Shown: positions 1-9,220 of the stretch, one piece after another
Layout of the letters: each line of letters begins with the position of its first letter
How positions within the stretch are numbered: the first letter of the stretch is position 1
Assembly (NCBI GenBank): GCA_024279035.1
Contig: JAJRSA010000035.1
Coordinates: 1 to 37,821 of the forward strand
Direction: 5' to 3'
DNA length: 37,821 nucleotides
Source: Alphaproteobacteria bacterium
GTDB lineage: Bacteria; Pseudomonadota; Alphaproteobacteria; Micavibrionales; Micavibrionaceae
Made by a program: the position numbers and the translations under genes
The notes under the pieces: generated by a model
Database searches by the model: none
What the model was told of the DNA's origin: nothing
What the model saw: the letters and a program-made list of their open reading frames with translations, nothing else

Positions 1-540
1 GGCACTTCAATTTCCTTAAAGGGAAACCAGAGTTCTTCATAGTGATTAAGGTACAGAGCAGATTGCTCTGGCCAATATTGAAGTAAAATATCCTCTTTTA
101 GCTCTTTCAAGAGAATATCAATAGCTTCAATACCCTGCCAAGGCCTACTCATACGTCCATACAGCTATTATGCCATTGGGCTTAAGATGTCTTTTCACTT
201 CCTGATAAAAACTTTCATGGTTAAACCAGTGAACACCACATGCTACTGTCACTAAATCAAGAGAATGTGCATTTACATTACTCGTTTCTGCGGACTCCAC
301 AGCATATTTAATGCGAGGATGATAACCAGCATTATTAATTTGCTCTATATTTATATCTGTAGCAATAACATGTTCGAAATAATTGACGAGGTCAATGGCT
401 ACCTGACCTGTTCCTGTGGCACAATCCCAAGCCCTATCAGAATTCAAACATTCCCCTTGCAACCATTTATAAAATTCCATTGGATAAGAAGGTCTGTATT
501 GTGCGTACCGTTCTTTTTGTTCTTTAAAATCTTCAGACAT
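1..540 (-). pseudogene. Class I SAM-dependent methyltransferase, frameshifted and cut by the window edge
   Basis: The N-terminal 131 codons (145-540) read as a Rossmann-fold SAM methyltransferase: a YAQYRPSYP-type opening, the SAM-binding stretch DCATGTGQVA near residue 40, ATDIN as the acidic loop, and LKPNG before the last strand. The frame then stops at a TAG (145-147). Translation continues without a stop in the next frame, from about 149 to base 1. That tail (PWQGIEAI, then YWPEQSAL..LNHYEELWFPF) is what this family normally has after the WTY motif. The family is about 250 aa, so the 131-aa version would lack its substrate-binding half. A single-base indel near 147-152, or an assembly error, explains it. 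The gene lies 27 bp downstream of pyrH on the same strand. The specific substrate is unknown. Confidence 0.8.
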
Positions 541-567
541 AAATTCTTACACTACAAGATTAAACAT

Positions 568-1329
568 TTAATCCTTCACAAGAGTAAATTCCCCCTCACC
601 GTGGAGCACTTTTACAAAATTATGTGCTTCTCGGATGGAAAAGACCATAATGGGAATCTTATTTTCTCGGGCAAGGGCAATCGCAGTGGCATCCATGACC
701 TTTAAATCTTTTGTGAGGACCTCCATGTAGCTGATTGTATCGTATTTTGTAGCACTGCTATCTTTCATAGGATCCGCGCTATAGACCCCATCAACTTTTG
801 TGCCTTTGGCAATCAGGTCACAATTCATCTCAGAGGCGCGGAGTGTGGCCGCTGTATCTGAGGTAAAGTAAGGATTTCCTGTGCCTGCGGCAAAAATAAC
901 GACACGCCCTTTATCCATATGACACATAGCGCGACGGCGAATATAAGGCTCACAGATTTCATCCATCCCAATGGCGGATTGGACTCGAGAATTGACTTTA
1001 ATATTTTCCAAAGCGTTTTGAAGCGCCAAGGCATTAATCACAATCCCAAGCATCCCCATATGATCAGCTGTTGTTCTATCCATCCCTTGTGCCGACCCAG
1101 AGACACCACGAAATATATTTCCAGCCCCCACGGTGACACACACTTGAATACCAACATCTACAACATCTTTAATGTCGAGAGCAATCCGTTCGATTGTATC
1201 GGGATCAAGCCCAAACTCTTTCTTCCCCATTAAGGCTTCCCCAGAGATTTTAAAGAGAACACGCTGATAGAGCGGTTTTGAGTTTAAATGAATCATAAGA
1301 GAACTTTCGTCACGTGCAGTTTGAGTCAT
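568..1329 (-). CDS. pyrH: UMP kinase
   Basis: Phosphorylates UMP to UDP with ATP in pyrimidine nucleotide synthesis; cytosolic, hexameric in the family. The 253-aa product has the amino-acid-kinase fold, with the [11 protein letters not shown] start-of-fold motif, the glycine-rich [10 protein letters not shown] loop, and the DHMGML and [12 protein letters not shown] segments typical of bacterial PyrH. The start at 1329 follows AAAGGGG at good spacing. It gives a tail of about 11 residues before the usual start, so the internal Met at residue 12 is an alternative. The gene follows rpsB and tsf in the conserved order, but a repeat element and a hairpin separate it from tsf, so it may be transcribed partly independently. 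Confidence 0.96.
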   Translation of the reverse strand: MTQTARDESSLMIHLNSKPLYQRVLFKISGEALMGKKEFGLDPDTIERIALDIKDVVDVGIQVCVTVGAGNIFRGVSGSAQGMDRTTADHMGMLGIVINALALQNALENIKVNSRVQSAIGMDEICEPYIRRRAMCHMDKGRVVIFAAGTGNPYFTSDTAATLRASEMNCDLIAKGTKVDGVYSADPMKDSSATKYDTISYMEVLTKDLKVMDATAIALARENKIPIMVFSIREAHNFVKVLHGEGEFTLVKD

Positions 1330-1371
1330 GGTTTAACCCCTTTTATATTTTTATACACCCTACTATACAAA

Positions 1372-1398
1372 CAGCCGCATCATATTACAATGCGGCTG
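1372..1398. terminator. Perfect 9-bp hairpin between tsf and pyrH
   Basis: CAGCCGCAT and ATGCGGCTG form a perfect 9-bp stem with a 9-nt loop. On the minus strand the stem is followed by only a weak T-rich stretch (TTTGTATAG), so it could be a leaky terminator or attenuator between tsf and pyrH. It lies about 43 bp upstream of the pyrH start. Function is inferred from position and structure only. Confidence 0.4.
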
Positions 1399-1428
1399 CG
1401 TGGTTATTTATTCTAAAACCATCCAGCC

Positions 1429-1540
1429 GTCATCCTCGAGGACATGCACAGCATGTCTTAAACATCGGGGATCCACATGTCAGTGGCAAAGCCACTGCCT
1501 ACATAGAGAAAGAATGGATTCCTGCCTTCGCAGGAATGAC
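1429..1540. repeat. Palindromic GTCAT...ATGAC intergenic element, no ORF
   Basis: A 112-bp element starts GTCATCC and ends GGAATGAC. The right end is the palindrome ATTCCTGC-cttc-GCAGGAAT, the same unit that bounds the GIY-YIG pseudogene element at 29436-29794. Inside are two further perfect hairpins: GACATGC-ACA-GCATGTC (1441-1457) and AGTGGC-AAA-GCCACT. No coding capacity is evident. It looks like a short, gene-less member of the element family described in the findings. Confidence 0.75.
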
Positions 1541-1557
1541 AAAAGACGTTTTTCAGA

Positions 1558-2484
1558 TTAAGCAGTTGCGACGGTCGCAGCTACTTCTGCTGCGAAATCA
1601 ACTTCTTTTTTTTCAATGCCTTCTCCGAGAGAAAAACGAACATATCCCTTGAGGGTTATAGGCGTTCCAAGATCTTTAGAGGCAGCCTCAATAACTTGAG
1701 CCACTTTCATTTCGCCGTCCATAATAAACTTTTGATCCATCAAGCAAATTTCTTCGTAATATTTACGAATACGGCCTTCCATCATTTTTTCAATAATATT
1801 GTCAGGCTTTCCACTTGCACGGGCTTGCTCCATAAGAACGGCGCGCTCTCTGTCCAAGAGCTCTGGATTTACACTCGCTTGATCAAGACATTCAGGCTTA
1901 GTTGCCGCAACATGCATCGCAATTTGACGCCCAAGATCTTTGAGCTTGCCTTGATCTCCTTCAGACTCAAGTGCCACAAGCACTCCAATCTTTCCAAGAT
2001 TGTCAGCGACGGCATTATGCACATAGCTTGCAACAACTCCATTGGAGACGCTCATTTTATCCATACGACGCACAGACATATTTTCACCAATCTTGGAAAT
2101 CATCTCTGTGAGTGTTTGCTCAACAGGTTTCCCTTCAAGGTCTGCCACTTTAAGCTCAGCATCATTAGAGACACTCAACGCCACGCCTGCCACTGAACGG
2201 GAGAAAGATTGAAACACATCATTCCGTGCCACAAAATCTGTCTCAGAGTTAATTTCAACAACAGCTGCTGTTGTGCCATTGTCATTTGTTGCCACAGCCA
2301 CCAAACCTTCAGCCGCGGTACGCCCTGATTTCTTAGCAGCTTTTGCTAACCCTTTTGTCCGCAACCAATCCACGGCGGCTTCCGTATCGCCATTATTTTC
2401 TGTGAGGGCTTTTTTCGCGTCCATCATGCCGGCGCCTGTTTTTTCACGAAGGTCTTTGACCATTGATGCTGTAACTTGTGTCAT
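1558..2484 (-). CDS. tsf: Elongation factor Ts
   Basis: Guanine-nucleotide exchange factor for EF-Tu. The 308-aa product begins [21 protein letters not shown], with the N-terminal UBA-like domain and the [12 protein letters not shown] motif that contacts EF-Tu. It continues through the TDFVARND-type signature (about residues 80-88) to two dimerisation subdomains. Two ATG codons are adjacent (2487 and 2484). The AAGGA Shine-Dalgarno sequence lies 3 nt from the first and 6 nt from the second, so the second is chosen, and this also matches the usual family start. The leader carries a short TATG tandem repeat (2497-2510). The gene follows rpsB by 59 bp. Confidence 0.96.
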   Translation of the reverse strand: MTQVTASMVKDLREKTGAGMMDAKKALTENNGDTEAAVDWLRTKGLAKAAKKSGRTAAEGLVAVATNDNGTTAAVVEINSETDFVARNDVFQSFSRSVAGVALSVSNDAELKVADLEGKPVEQTLTEMISKIGENMSVRRMDKMSVSNGVVASYVHNAVADNLGKIGVLVALESEGDQGKLKDLGRQIAMHVAATKPECLDQASVNPELLDRERAVLMEQARASGKPDNIIEKMMEGRIRKYYEEICLMDQKFIMDGEMKVAQVIEAASKDLGTPITLKGYVRFSLGEGIEKKEVDFAAEVAATVATA

Positions 2485-2543
2485 CATCTATCCTTTTATG
2501 TATGTATGTATCTAATTATTTATAAGAGCAAAGAGACAACAGC

Positions 2544-3440
2544 TTATGCTGTTGCCGCCTTTTTAGTATCTTCCGCAGGCTTCGCGTCCTCTGTCTTCAC
2601 CTTTTCTTTTTTTACGGCTTCGACTTCTTTCACATCAGATTTCTTTGCATCAACAATTTTTGTGGCCTTCTTAGGGGCTACGTTTTTCTTTGTTTTTGGG
2701 ATTTTCACATCCACATTTTCTGCTTCGCCAAGATCCACATTACTTTTTGAAAGTTGTGTTTTAACCCCATCAAGAATACTTGTAACGGCAAGGTTACAAT
2801 AAAGATCAATCGCGCGAATAGCATCATCATTCCCAGGAATGGGGTAGGTAATTCCATCAGGATTACTGTTCGTATCAATAATAGCTATCACTGGAATATT
2901 AAGCGTTTTAGCTTCTTTAATGGCAATTTCTTCCTTGTTTGTGTCAATGATAAATACAACATCAGGCGCACCTCCCATATCACGAATCCCCCCAATGGCA
3001 AGATCAAGCTTTTTACGTTCACGATCTAACATTAAGAGCTCTTTCTTTGAGCGTGTTGTTTCTTCTTCGGCCAGAATAACTTCAAGCTCTTTCAAGCGTG
3101 TGATTGATTTTGAGATCGTCTTCCAGTTTGTCATCATTCCCCCAAGCCATCTATGATTCACATAGAATTGTCCTGAGCGCGTAGCAGCATCGGCTATTTT
3201 TTCCTGTGCTTGTCTTTTTGTGCCCACAAAAAGAATACGGCCCCCTTTTGAGGCTGTTGTCTTCAAAAGGCCCAAGGCTTCATTTAAAGCAGGTACAGTT
3301 TGTTGAAGATCAATAATATGAACACCATTTCTGACCCCAAAGATATACCCCCGCATTTTAGGATTCCAGCGACGTGCACGATGTCCAAAATGAACACCCG
3401 CTTCCAAAAGTTCACGCATAGTAAAGAGAGATTTAGCCAT
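2544..3440 (-). CDS. rpsB: 30S ribosomal protein S2 with Lys/Ala-rich C-terminal extension
   Basis: Small-subunit ribosomal protein S2. The core (about residues 1-235) has the typical [13 protein letters not shown] start, RRWNPKM, and [10 protein letters not shown], and the [15 protein letters not shown] and [10 protein letters not shown] blocks. At 298 aa it is about 55 residues longer than E. coli S2. The excess is a low-complexity tail rich in Lys, Ala, Val and Glu from about residue 235. Similar tails occur in other alphaproteobacterial S2 proteins. AAAGGA precedes the ATG at good distance. It is the first gene of the rpsB-tsf block and has its own promoter about 150 bp upstream. Confidence 0.97.
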   Translation of the reverse strand: MAKSLFTMRELLEAGVHFGHRARRWNPKMRGYIFGVRNGVHIIDLQQTVPALNEALGLLKTTASKGGRILFVGTKRQAQEKIADAATRSGQFYVNHRWLGGMMTNWKTISKSITRLKELEVILAEEETTRSKKELLMLDRERKKLDLAIGGIRDMGGAPDVVFIIDTNKEEIAIKEAKTLNIPVIAIIDTNSNPDGITYPIPGNDDAIRAIDLYCNLAVTSILDGVKTQLSKSNVDLGEAENVDVKIPKTKKNVAPKKATKIVDAKKSDVKEVEAVKKEKVKTEDAKPAEDTKKAATA

Positions 3441-3589
3441 TATTTTTTCCTTTTCCAGTTGTACCTCTACAGATCATAACACCACACTCAATGAGTAACA
3501 CGAAGAGTGGCACGGGAGGGAGAGAGTGCTAAAAGCATCCACCCAAAATCTGTATGTGTATTCATCTCCACAAATAGAGACGTGGAAGG

Positions 3590-3619
3590 GGTATAGCAGG
3601 AAATAGACAGCTTTTGCAA
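3590..3619 (-). promoter_or_regulatory. Candidate sigma-70 promoter of rpsB-tsf
   Basis: On the minus strand TTGCAA (3614-3619) is followed after 18 nt by TATACC (3590-3595). The implied leader of about 140 nt before the rpsB ATG contains CCACTC...GAGTG complementary blocks that could form a hairpin. Such a structure would be a natural place for S2 autoregulation, but that is inference. Confidence 0.45.
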
Positions 3620-3626
3620 GAAGAAA

Positions 3627-3854
3627 TTAGAGGTCTAGATTTCTTGCAGATTGAGACAGAGATGTTTCTTGCTCTTGCTCTGAATGTTCTCCTTTATAAA
3701 AGGGATCAGGCATCATTGTAAGAACCACAACAGGAACAAAGGCCACTGCTAAGGTAAGAGCTGCCTTTAGAAGCGACTCTTTTACGACTGTATTGCCTTC
3801 AAACTCAGGGGAATCTTTCCATTGATTCACATCTTCTACATTGTAGGATTTCAT
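3627..3854 (-). CDS. Small single-pass membrane protein of unknown function
   Basis: A 75-aa product with an acidic, Asn-rich N-terminus (residues 1-25), one strongly hydrophobic helix (about 28-48, LLKAALTLAVAFVPVVVLTM) and a polar Glu/Gln/Ser-rich tail. No family is recognised. It is judged real because an excellent Shine-Dalgarno sequence (AAGGAGA) sits 7 nt before the ATG and a near-consensus promoter lies just upstream, giving a leader of roughly 35 nt. The gene sits alone between the nitroreductase gene and rpsB. It could be a small membrane regulator or stress peptide; nothing in the sequence decides. Confidence 0.7.
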   Translation of the reverse strand: MKSYNVEDVNQWKDSPEFEGNTVVKESLLKAALTLAVAFVPVVVLTMMPDPFYKGEHSEQEQETSLSQSARNLDL

Positions 3855-3894
3855 TCACAGTCTCCTTTTTTAATTAAAAAAATTCATAAGCACA

Positions 3895-3923
3895 GTTATA
3901 ATTTATATTTACGTAATTGTCAA
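3895..3923 (-). promoter_or_regulatory. Near-consensus sigma-70 promoter for the 75-aa gene
   Basis: On the minus strand TTGACA (3918-3923) and TATAAC (3895-3900) are separated by exactly 17 nt, the best promoter match in the window. The -35 end lies only 7 bp from the stop codon of the nitroreductase gene. The whole promoter lies within the inverted repeat at 3898-3933. Confidence 0.7.
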
Positions 3924-3933
3924 TATAAATTAT
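3898..3933. promoter_or_regulatory. Perfect 12-bp inverted repeat overlapping the promoter (operator candidate)
   Basis: ATAATTTATATT (3898-3909) and AATATAAATTAT (3922-3933) are perfect reverse complements around a 12-nt centre. The arms cover most of the -10 box and the edge of the -35 box, and the right arm includes the stop codon of the nitroreductase gene. As DNA it is a plausible operator for a dimeric repressor. As RNA it would be an AU-rich hairpin at the 3' end of the nitroreductase message. The structure is seen directly; the function is inferred. Confidence 0.55.
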
Positions 3934-5039
3934 CCAAAGCGCCAGAATTTTTTCTTTTTGCGTGCCCCAACCCCTTTTTCAGTCGGTATTGTCGCCACAT
4001 AGGGCTTCCCATTGACCTTCAATACTGCACTCAATGGACGACGGGCAGAATGTTTTGTTTTTCCGCCATAGCCCATGCGTAAAATCACATGGGCACGGCC
4101 TTGTTGGTTAATCTCATCATGCAAACGTAAACGCATTTCAGGCACTTCACACACTTGATTAAGAGGAGAGAGAGATAATCCCTTGGATTGCACCAACAAA
4201 CACAACCGCATCAACGCCTGCCCTGTCATCATTCGCTCTTGCGCTCCTCCAGAAATAGTGCCCAAGATCACCAAGAGAGGAATATGCGTTGCAAAATCCG
4301 CATCTGTAACCGCCTCCTTGTTCTCTCCCTCAAAACGGCGAATAACATGAGGGGTAAACTGATTCATCACGGCAGAAAAACTGGCTCCGTACTCCGGAAC
4401 ACCGTCATAGCTCTCTTCACGTCTTTTATCCGTCCATAGACAAATTTCACGTCTGAAATTTTTATTCATGGATTGAATACGGTCAGCTTCAGCCACCATA
4501 TTAATAATGGTTTTCTTTTCATCCTGATCACACACATAAAGCCATGCGCCTTCTGCCGAACAAGCCGTCTTAAAATCATCCATATCCTCTTGAGAGACAG
4601 GCTTATCCAAAAAAGCCCCATGATTTTTTTCAAACTCTGTGATGCTTTTGAAGAGGGCCTTCTCCTGCATGTCATCACTTTCTCCCTCAATTTTATCTCC
4701 AAGGGTCAGTTTCGCCAAAAGATCTTCATTCTCCTGATCTGGGATAAACTCTGTTGTCTCACTATATCCAAAATAATGAAGCGCCAAACGGAGATTAAAT
4801 AAGGCATTAGAGCACGCTATAATCAACGCTCGATCATCAGGGTCAATGATCGGCAACGCATAGCGTCGATCCGCATATAAACGACACTCATTGCCTTTAA
4901 CCTCAAACTGCCATGGCTGTGTGTTATAAGACGACGGTGCCAAAATCGCATAGCGCACACAAAACGCCAACTTATCCTGAGGCGTTCCCTCATGAGGAAA
5001 TTCATATTCCGATACCGACCATGCCTCAATATTTGCCAT
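3930..5039 (-). CDS. Acg-like nitroreductase-family FMN protein
   Basis: A 369-aa member of the nitroreductase superfamily, closest by pattern to the Acg family (long proteins resembling two fused nitroreductase halves). Visible signatures are the N-terminal AILAPSSYNTQPW motif (residues 31-43), which in the family binds the FMN phosphate, then DPDDRALIIACSNALFNLRLALHYFGY, and a C-terminal ARRPL motif. In Mycobacterium, Acg is a dormancy-linked flavin protein without a settled reaction, so the substrate here is unknown. There is no signal peptide, so a cytosolic protein is expected. AAGGA lies 11 nt before the ATG. The gene follows dnaE by 67 bp. Confidence 0.8.
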   Translation of the reverse strand: MANIEAWSVSEYEFPHEGTPQDKLAFCVRYAILAPSSYNTQPWQFEVKGNECRLYADRRYALPIIDPDDRALIIACSNALFNLRLALHYFGYSETTEFIPDQENEDLLAKLTLGDKIEGESDDMQEKALFKSITEFEKNHGAFLDKPVSQEDMDDFKTACSAEGAWLYVCDQDEKKTIINMVAEADRIQSMNKNFRREICLWTDKRREESYDGVPEYGASFSAVMNQFTPHVIRRFEGENKEAVTDADFATHIPLLVILGTISGGAQERMMTGQALMRLCLLVQSKGLSLSPLNQVCEVPEMRLRLHDEINQQGRAHVILRMGYGGKTKHSARRPLSAVLKVNGKPYVATIPTEKGVGARKKKKFWRFG

Positions 5040-5069
5040 GCTGACTGTGTTCCTTATGCGCTAAATAGT

Positions 5070-5084
5070 TACCCTATAAGGGTA
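5070..5084. promoter_or_regulatory. Short palindrome between dnaE and the nitroreductase gene
   Basis: TACCCT-ATA-AGGGTA forms a perfect 6-bp inverted repeat in the 67-bp gap. There is no T-tract behind it on the minus strand, so an operator or weak hairpin is more likely than a rho-independent terminator. No function is assigned. Confidence 0.35.
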
Positions 5085-5106
5085 TAGTTTCTTTTTCAGA
5101 TATAGT

Positions 5107-8100
5107 CTACAACTCATTAATCGCCTGCACGGACTCATTCTTATAGAGTGCGCGACGAATATCCTTTGTGAAATCGTAGAAGTGAGGGAGTTTCATTTCT
5201 ATTTTATTCTTCCCCTCAACTTCAAAACTGAAGAAAATGCGGGAGCGACCCCCCTCTTCTTGCCCCGCCAGAATTTCTGCAATCTGCGGTATTTCGGTGG
5301 TGTCAGAGAGCACGACACGCACCTCTGAAATTTTTTGATCGAGGTTTTCTTCCATGGGGAGAATGTCTTGCACCATCAAGCGAAGTTGATCATCTTTATA
5401 TTCGGCATCAATGGTGAAAAGGAGTGAACGTCCCACGTCAAGAAGGTTTGTGGATTTACTCAAAACCTCTGAGAACACCATCGCCTCATAAACCCCTGAG
5501 GTATCAGAAATTTGTAAGAACGCATATTTATTGCCTGATTTCACAGAGACTTTAATTTGTTTCTTAATCAAGACTCCCGCCACTTTTTCTCGCGTTGAAG
5601 GCTTGCTCTGTAAGATATACACCAAATCCATATAGGTTTTAATGCGTAGGCGTTTAAATTGGTCTCGTTTCATATCCAAAGGATGAGCAGAGAGGTAAAA
5701 CCCGACGGCTTCAAATTCATAACTCAGACGCTCTAAAGGATCCCATTGAGGAACAGAGGGTAGCTCTGGAACGCCTCCAATGCCTGACTCTGCTCCGAAT
5801 AAATTATTTTGCCCTGCTTCTCGCTCTTGTGCAACACAGGAGGCATGGCCTAACACCATTTCCACGGCGCTATACATCTGAGAGCGACTTGGGATTAAAC
5901 CTTCAAATGCGCCTGCCGCCACCAAGCGTTCAATTTGGCGTTTATTGAGGGTTCGAGAATCTACACGATTTAAAAAATCATCCAGTGATTTAAAAACGCC
6001 ATTCTTTGTACGCTCCTCGACCAAGCACTCCATCGCGTTTTCCCCCACCCCTTTAAGGGCGGCCAAAGCATAGCGAATAGCATCTCCTTCTACTTTAAAT
6101 ACAGCATCTGAGTTATTGATATCAGGGGGCAAAATACTAATCTTCATCAAATCAAGTTCTTGCTTAAAAATCGCTAATTTATCCGTATTCCCAAGATCAA
6201 GAGTCATAGAGGCAGTCATAAACTCAACAGGATAATTTGCCTTCAACCATCCCGTCCAATAGGCAATCAGAGCATACGCCGCCGCATGTGATTTATTAAA
6301 CCCATAGCCTGCAAATTTTGAGATTTGGTCAAAAATATGGTTAGACTTCTCTTCGGGAACATTGTTTTTCTCTTTGGCGCCTGTCGTGAAAATTTGGCGT
6401 TGACTATCCATCTCGGCTTGAATCTTTTTTCCCATCGCACGGCGGAGAAGATCTGCGCCTCCAAGCGTATAGCCTCCCAACACCTGCGCCGCTTGCATGA
6501 CCTGCTCCTGATAGATCATAATCCCGAAGGTTTCTTCAATCACAGGTTGCAAGAGCGGATGCATATAGTCAGGCTCTTGTTTTCCATCCTTAATCGCAAT
6601 ATAGGTGGGAATATTATCCATAGGACCAGGACGATAGAGCGCTACAAGCGCAATGATATCCTCAAATCGATTGGGCTTGAGCTTTCTCAAAACATCTTTC
6701 ATCCCCGAGCTTTCCAATTGAAAAACACCCGTTGAATGCCCTCGAGAAAGGAGCTCATAAGTTTTTGAATCATTCAAATCTGTTTGGAGAATATCAATAT
6801 CAATCCCTTTTTCTTTGATCAACTCCATTGATTTTTGAATAACCGTCATCGTCTTCAAGCCCAAAAAGTCAAACTTCACAAGCCCTGTGTCCTCAACAAA
6901 CTTCATATTATATTGGGTCACAGGCATGTCAGAACGTGGGTCTCGATAGAGAGGCAATAGATCATGCAACGGACGATCTCCAATCACCAAGCCTGCTGCA
7001 TGGGTAGAGGCATGGCGGTACAACCCCTCCAATTGCAATGCAATCGAGATGAGCTTGTCATGCGTTTCATCCGTATGGCGTACATTTCTTAAATCCTGAT
7101 CCTGCTCTAACGCTTCTTCAAGAGTGAGGGGCGCGGCAGGGTTACTAGGAATCATCTTTGCAATCCGATCCACCACAGGGTAAGGGATTTGAAGCACACG
7201 ACCTACATCTCGAACAACCGCCCGCGCTTGCAACTTTCCAAAAGTAATGATCTGCGCCACACGGTCTTGTCCATATTTATCTTGCACATAGGCAATGACC
7301 TCATCGCGCCTGTCCTGACAAAAATCAATATCAAAATCAGGCATAGAAACACGCTCTGGATTAAGGAATCGCTCAAAAAGAAGATTGAGCGCCAAAGGAT
7401 CTAAATCTGTAATCTTTAATGACCAGGCCACCACCGAGCCTGCGCCTGACCCACGCCCTGGTCCGACAGGTATATTTTGCTCTTTCGACCATTTAATAAA
7501 GTCCGAAACAATCAAGAAATACCCAGGGAAGCCCATATCTTCTATGATTTTCAGCTCATATTCTATCCTATCCCAATAACCTTGCGGATCTTCCCCCTCT
7601 TCCACAAAATTATCCAAGCGCCACTGCAAGCCTGCTTTGGCTTGCGCGCGAAGTTCATCCACTTCACTGCGCCCCTCTTCTGTCTGAAAGGCAGGGAGAA
7701 TAGGATCAATCTTTTTCAAGAGGTAATGACAACGCTGTGCAATCTGGAGAGTATTTTCAATTGCCTCAGGTAGATCAGAAAAGAGCGTACACATTTCCTC
7801 AGAACTTTTAAAATAATGCTCCTTGGTTTCTGTGCGCCGATCTTCTTCTGTGACATAGCGTCCATCCGCAATACATAACAGCGCATCATGTGCCTCATGC
7901 ATTGCGCGATTTCCGAAATACACATTGTTGGTGGCGACCAAGGGAATGTTTTCTGCATAGGCCAGATCTATCAACCCCTCTTCAACTTTCTCTTCTTCCA
8001 CTAATCCATGGCGCTGAATTTCGATATAGAGGCGGTCTTGAAAGATCTCTTTTAAAGAGGAGAGATATGTATGAGCTTCTTCCTTTTGCCCATGAAGGAG

Positions 8101-8505
8101 ACGCTGTCCAATGCCTCCAGACAGCCCTCCCGTCAAACAGATCAAGCCTTCACTAAACGCAGACAGATTTTTGAAATCAATCGAGAAAGACTGCCCAGAG
8201 TCTTCGTCCATATAAGCATCACTCAAGAGACGACAAATATTACGATAGCCCTGCTCAGATTGCACAAGAAGAACTAATTCATCTTCTCCCACAGACACTT
8301 GCGCGCCCAAAATCGGTTGCACCCCGCCCTTAAGCGCCTCAGACGCAAACTCCATCGCCCCAAACATATTATTCGTATCCGTGACAGCCACAGCAGGGAT
8401 AGAGTTGTTCTTACAGGTTTTAATCAGGTCTTTGACCTTAATCGCACCCTCCGCAAGGGAGTATGCAGAATGCACATGGAGATGAATGAATTCGGGATTG
8501 GACAT
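5107..8505 (-). CDS. dnaE: DNA polymerase III alpha subunit
   Basis: Catalytic subunit of the replicative DNA polymerase. The 1132-aa product starts with a PHP domain (HLHVHSAYS, residues 8-16). It has the C-family polymerase motif GPGRGSGAGS (348-357) and the catalytic PDFDIDF (389-395), then the palm/fingers region (LALYRPGPM.., YQEQVM, GYGFNKSHAAAYA), a helix-hairpin-helix-containing region, and a C-terminal OB-fold (about 970-1060). Length matches DnaE (E. coli 1160 aa); PolC features are absent. The ATG at 8505 gives the canonical start. A TATAAT-like hexamer occurs about 18 bp upstream without a convincing -35 box, so the true promoter is unclear. Confidence 0.98.
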   Translation of the reverse strand: MSNPEFIHLHVHSAYSLAEGAIKVKDLIKTCKNNSIPAVAVTDTNNMFGAMEFASEALKGGVQPILGAQVSVGEDELVLLVQSEQGYRNICRLLSDAYMDEDSGQSFSIDFKNLSAFSEGLICLTGGLSGGIGQRLLHGQKEEAHTYLSSLKEIFQDRLYIEIQRHGLVEEEKVEEGLIDLAYAENIPLVATNNVYFGNRAMHEAHDALLCIADGRYVTEEDRRTETKEHYFKSSEEMCTLFSDLPEAIENTLQIAQRCHYLLKKIDPILPAFQTEEGRSEVDELRAQAKAGLQWRLDNFVEEGEDPQGYWDRIEYELKIIEDMGFPGYFLIVSDFIKWSKEQNIPVGPGRGSGAGSVVAWSLKITDLDPLALNLLFERFLNPERVSMPDFDIDFCQDRRDEVIAYVQDKYGQDRVAQIITFGKLQARAVVRDVGRVLQIPYPVVDRIAKMIPSNPAAPLTLEEALEQDQDLRNVRHTDETHDKLISIALQLEGLYRHASTHAAGLVIGDRPLHDLLPLYRDPRSDMPVTQYNMKFVEDTGLVKFDFLGLKTMTVIQKSMELIKEKGIDIDILQTDLNDSKTYELLSRGHSTGVFQLESSGMKDVLRKLKPNRFEDIIALVALYRPGPMDNIPTYIAIKDGKQEPDYMHPLLQPVIEETFGIMIYQEQVMQAAQVLGGYTLGGADLLRRAMGKKIQAEMDSQRQIFTTGAKEKNNVPEEKSNHIFDQISKFAGYGFNKSHAAAYALIAYWTGWLKANYPVEFMTASMTLDLGNTDKLAIFKQELDLMKISILPPDINNSDAVFKVEGDAIRYALAALKGVGENAMECLVEERTKNGVFKSLDDFLNRVDSRTLNKRQIERLVAAGAFEGLIPSRSQMYSAVEMVLGHASCVAQEREAGQNNLFGAESGIGGVPELPSVPQWDPLERLSYEFEAVGFYLSAHPLDMKRDQFKRLRIKTYMDLVYILQSKPSTREKVAGVLIKKQIKVSVKSGNKYAFLQISDTSGVYEAMVFSEVLSKSTNLLDVGRSLLFTIDAEYKDDQLRLMVQDILPMEENLDQKISEVRVVLSDTTEIPQIAEILAGQEEGGRSRIFFSFEVEGKNKIEMKLPHFYDFTKDIRRALYKNESVQAINEL

Positions 8506-8581
8506 GCGCGTAGTGTACTCATTATAGCTGACGAGTCAAAATAAGGATTGACCTTCCTTTTATTTTATGTAAACATACAGA

Positions 8582-9220
8582 ATGCTTGATACACAACAAC
8601 TCCCAGAAAATTATGCAGGACTCAGAGTTTCTGATTCACTCGAAGATCTTCTTGCGTCAAATTTCAACTTACAAACAGCTGAGAATGTTGTCCTCTTCCG
8701 TCGAAAAAAAATAATATCAATACACTTCAATAGCTTAGCAATAAAGATAGGGAAAGAAACAGGTCTTGAAGAAGAAGAAAACAAAGATTTCACTCAAGAT
8801 GAGTTTTTAAAAATAACACAAAATATAAATCTTACTCCAGAAGAGATATTAGCAAGAGATTTTATTATCCAAGATCTTTATGCAAGTAGCATATTAGACC
8901 CTATACTCTTTTTAGAATCCCCCCAGTTTGGACAAGATAATAGTGTCTCCAAATGGCATAGAGATGATTCATACACCCCATCTAGACTAATTTGTAGCTA
9001 CAATATTGCCGCTACAGAATTCCTGCGAAACGAAGAGGCGCTCCCTTCAAAAGGGGTTTTTTATACACAAAGGGATAATAGCACAATATACAGGTTTAGA
9101 GTTGGTGATATAAGCCTTCACTCTAGCAACACAGAAACAGAACAAAAAGAAAATGTTTTTATTCATCGACGCCCTTCAACTCAAAACATTCAAATCCCAA
9201 GACTTATATTAATAGCCTAA
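8582..9220 (+). CDS. DUF1826-like protein (possible metal-dependent oxygenase fold)
   Basis: A 212-aa plus-strand product in a minus-strand neighbourhood. The C-terminal half carries KWHRDD (H126, D128), RLICSYNIAATEFL (135-148), and IHRRP near residue 195, followed by an R-L-I-L-I strand. This H-x-D ... H ... R layout, with the LLCTY..GTEWL-like middle, resembles DUF1826 proteins, a family of unknown role. The N-terminal half is not recognised and is AT-rich. The ribosome-binding site is weak. The gene is divergent from dnaE, and its stop codon interlocks with that of lolD (4-base convergent overlap). Family assignment is by eye and moderate. Confidence 0.55.
   Translation: MLDTQQLPENYAGLRVSDSLEDLLASNFNLQTAENVVLFRRKKIISIHFNSLAIKIGKETGLEEEENKDFTQDEFLKITQNINLTPEEILARDFIIQDLYASSILDPILFLESPQFGQDNSVSKWHRDDSYTPSRLICSYNIAATEFLRNEEALPSKGVFYTQRDNSTIYRFRVGDISLHSSNTETEQKENVFIHRRPSTQNIQIPRLILIA

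Noticed and set aside
1314-1652. Plus-strand open frame spanning the tsf-pyrH gap
   Set aside because: It is made of the palindromic element and antisense tsf sequence; the translated WIPAFAGMTK string is a well-known by-product of such repeats, not a protein.
2497-2510. TATG tandem repeat in the tsf leader as a phase-variable switch
   Set aside because: Only about 3.5 units, and located upstream of the ribosome-binding site of an essential gene; chance is more likely.
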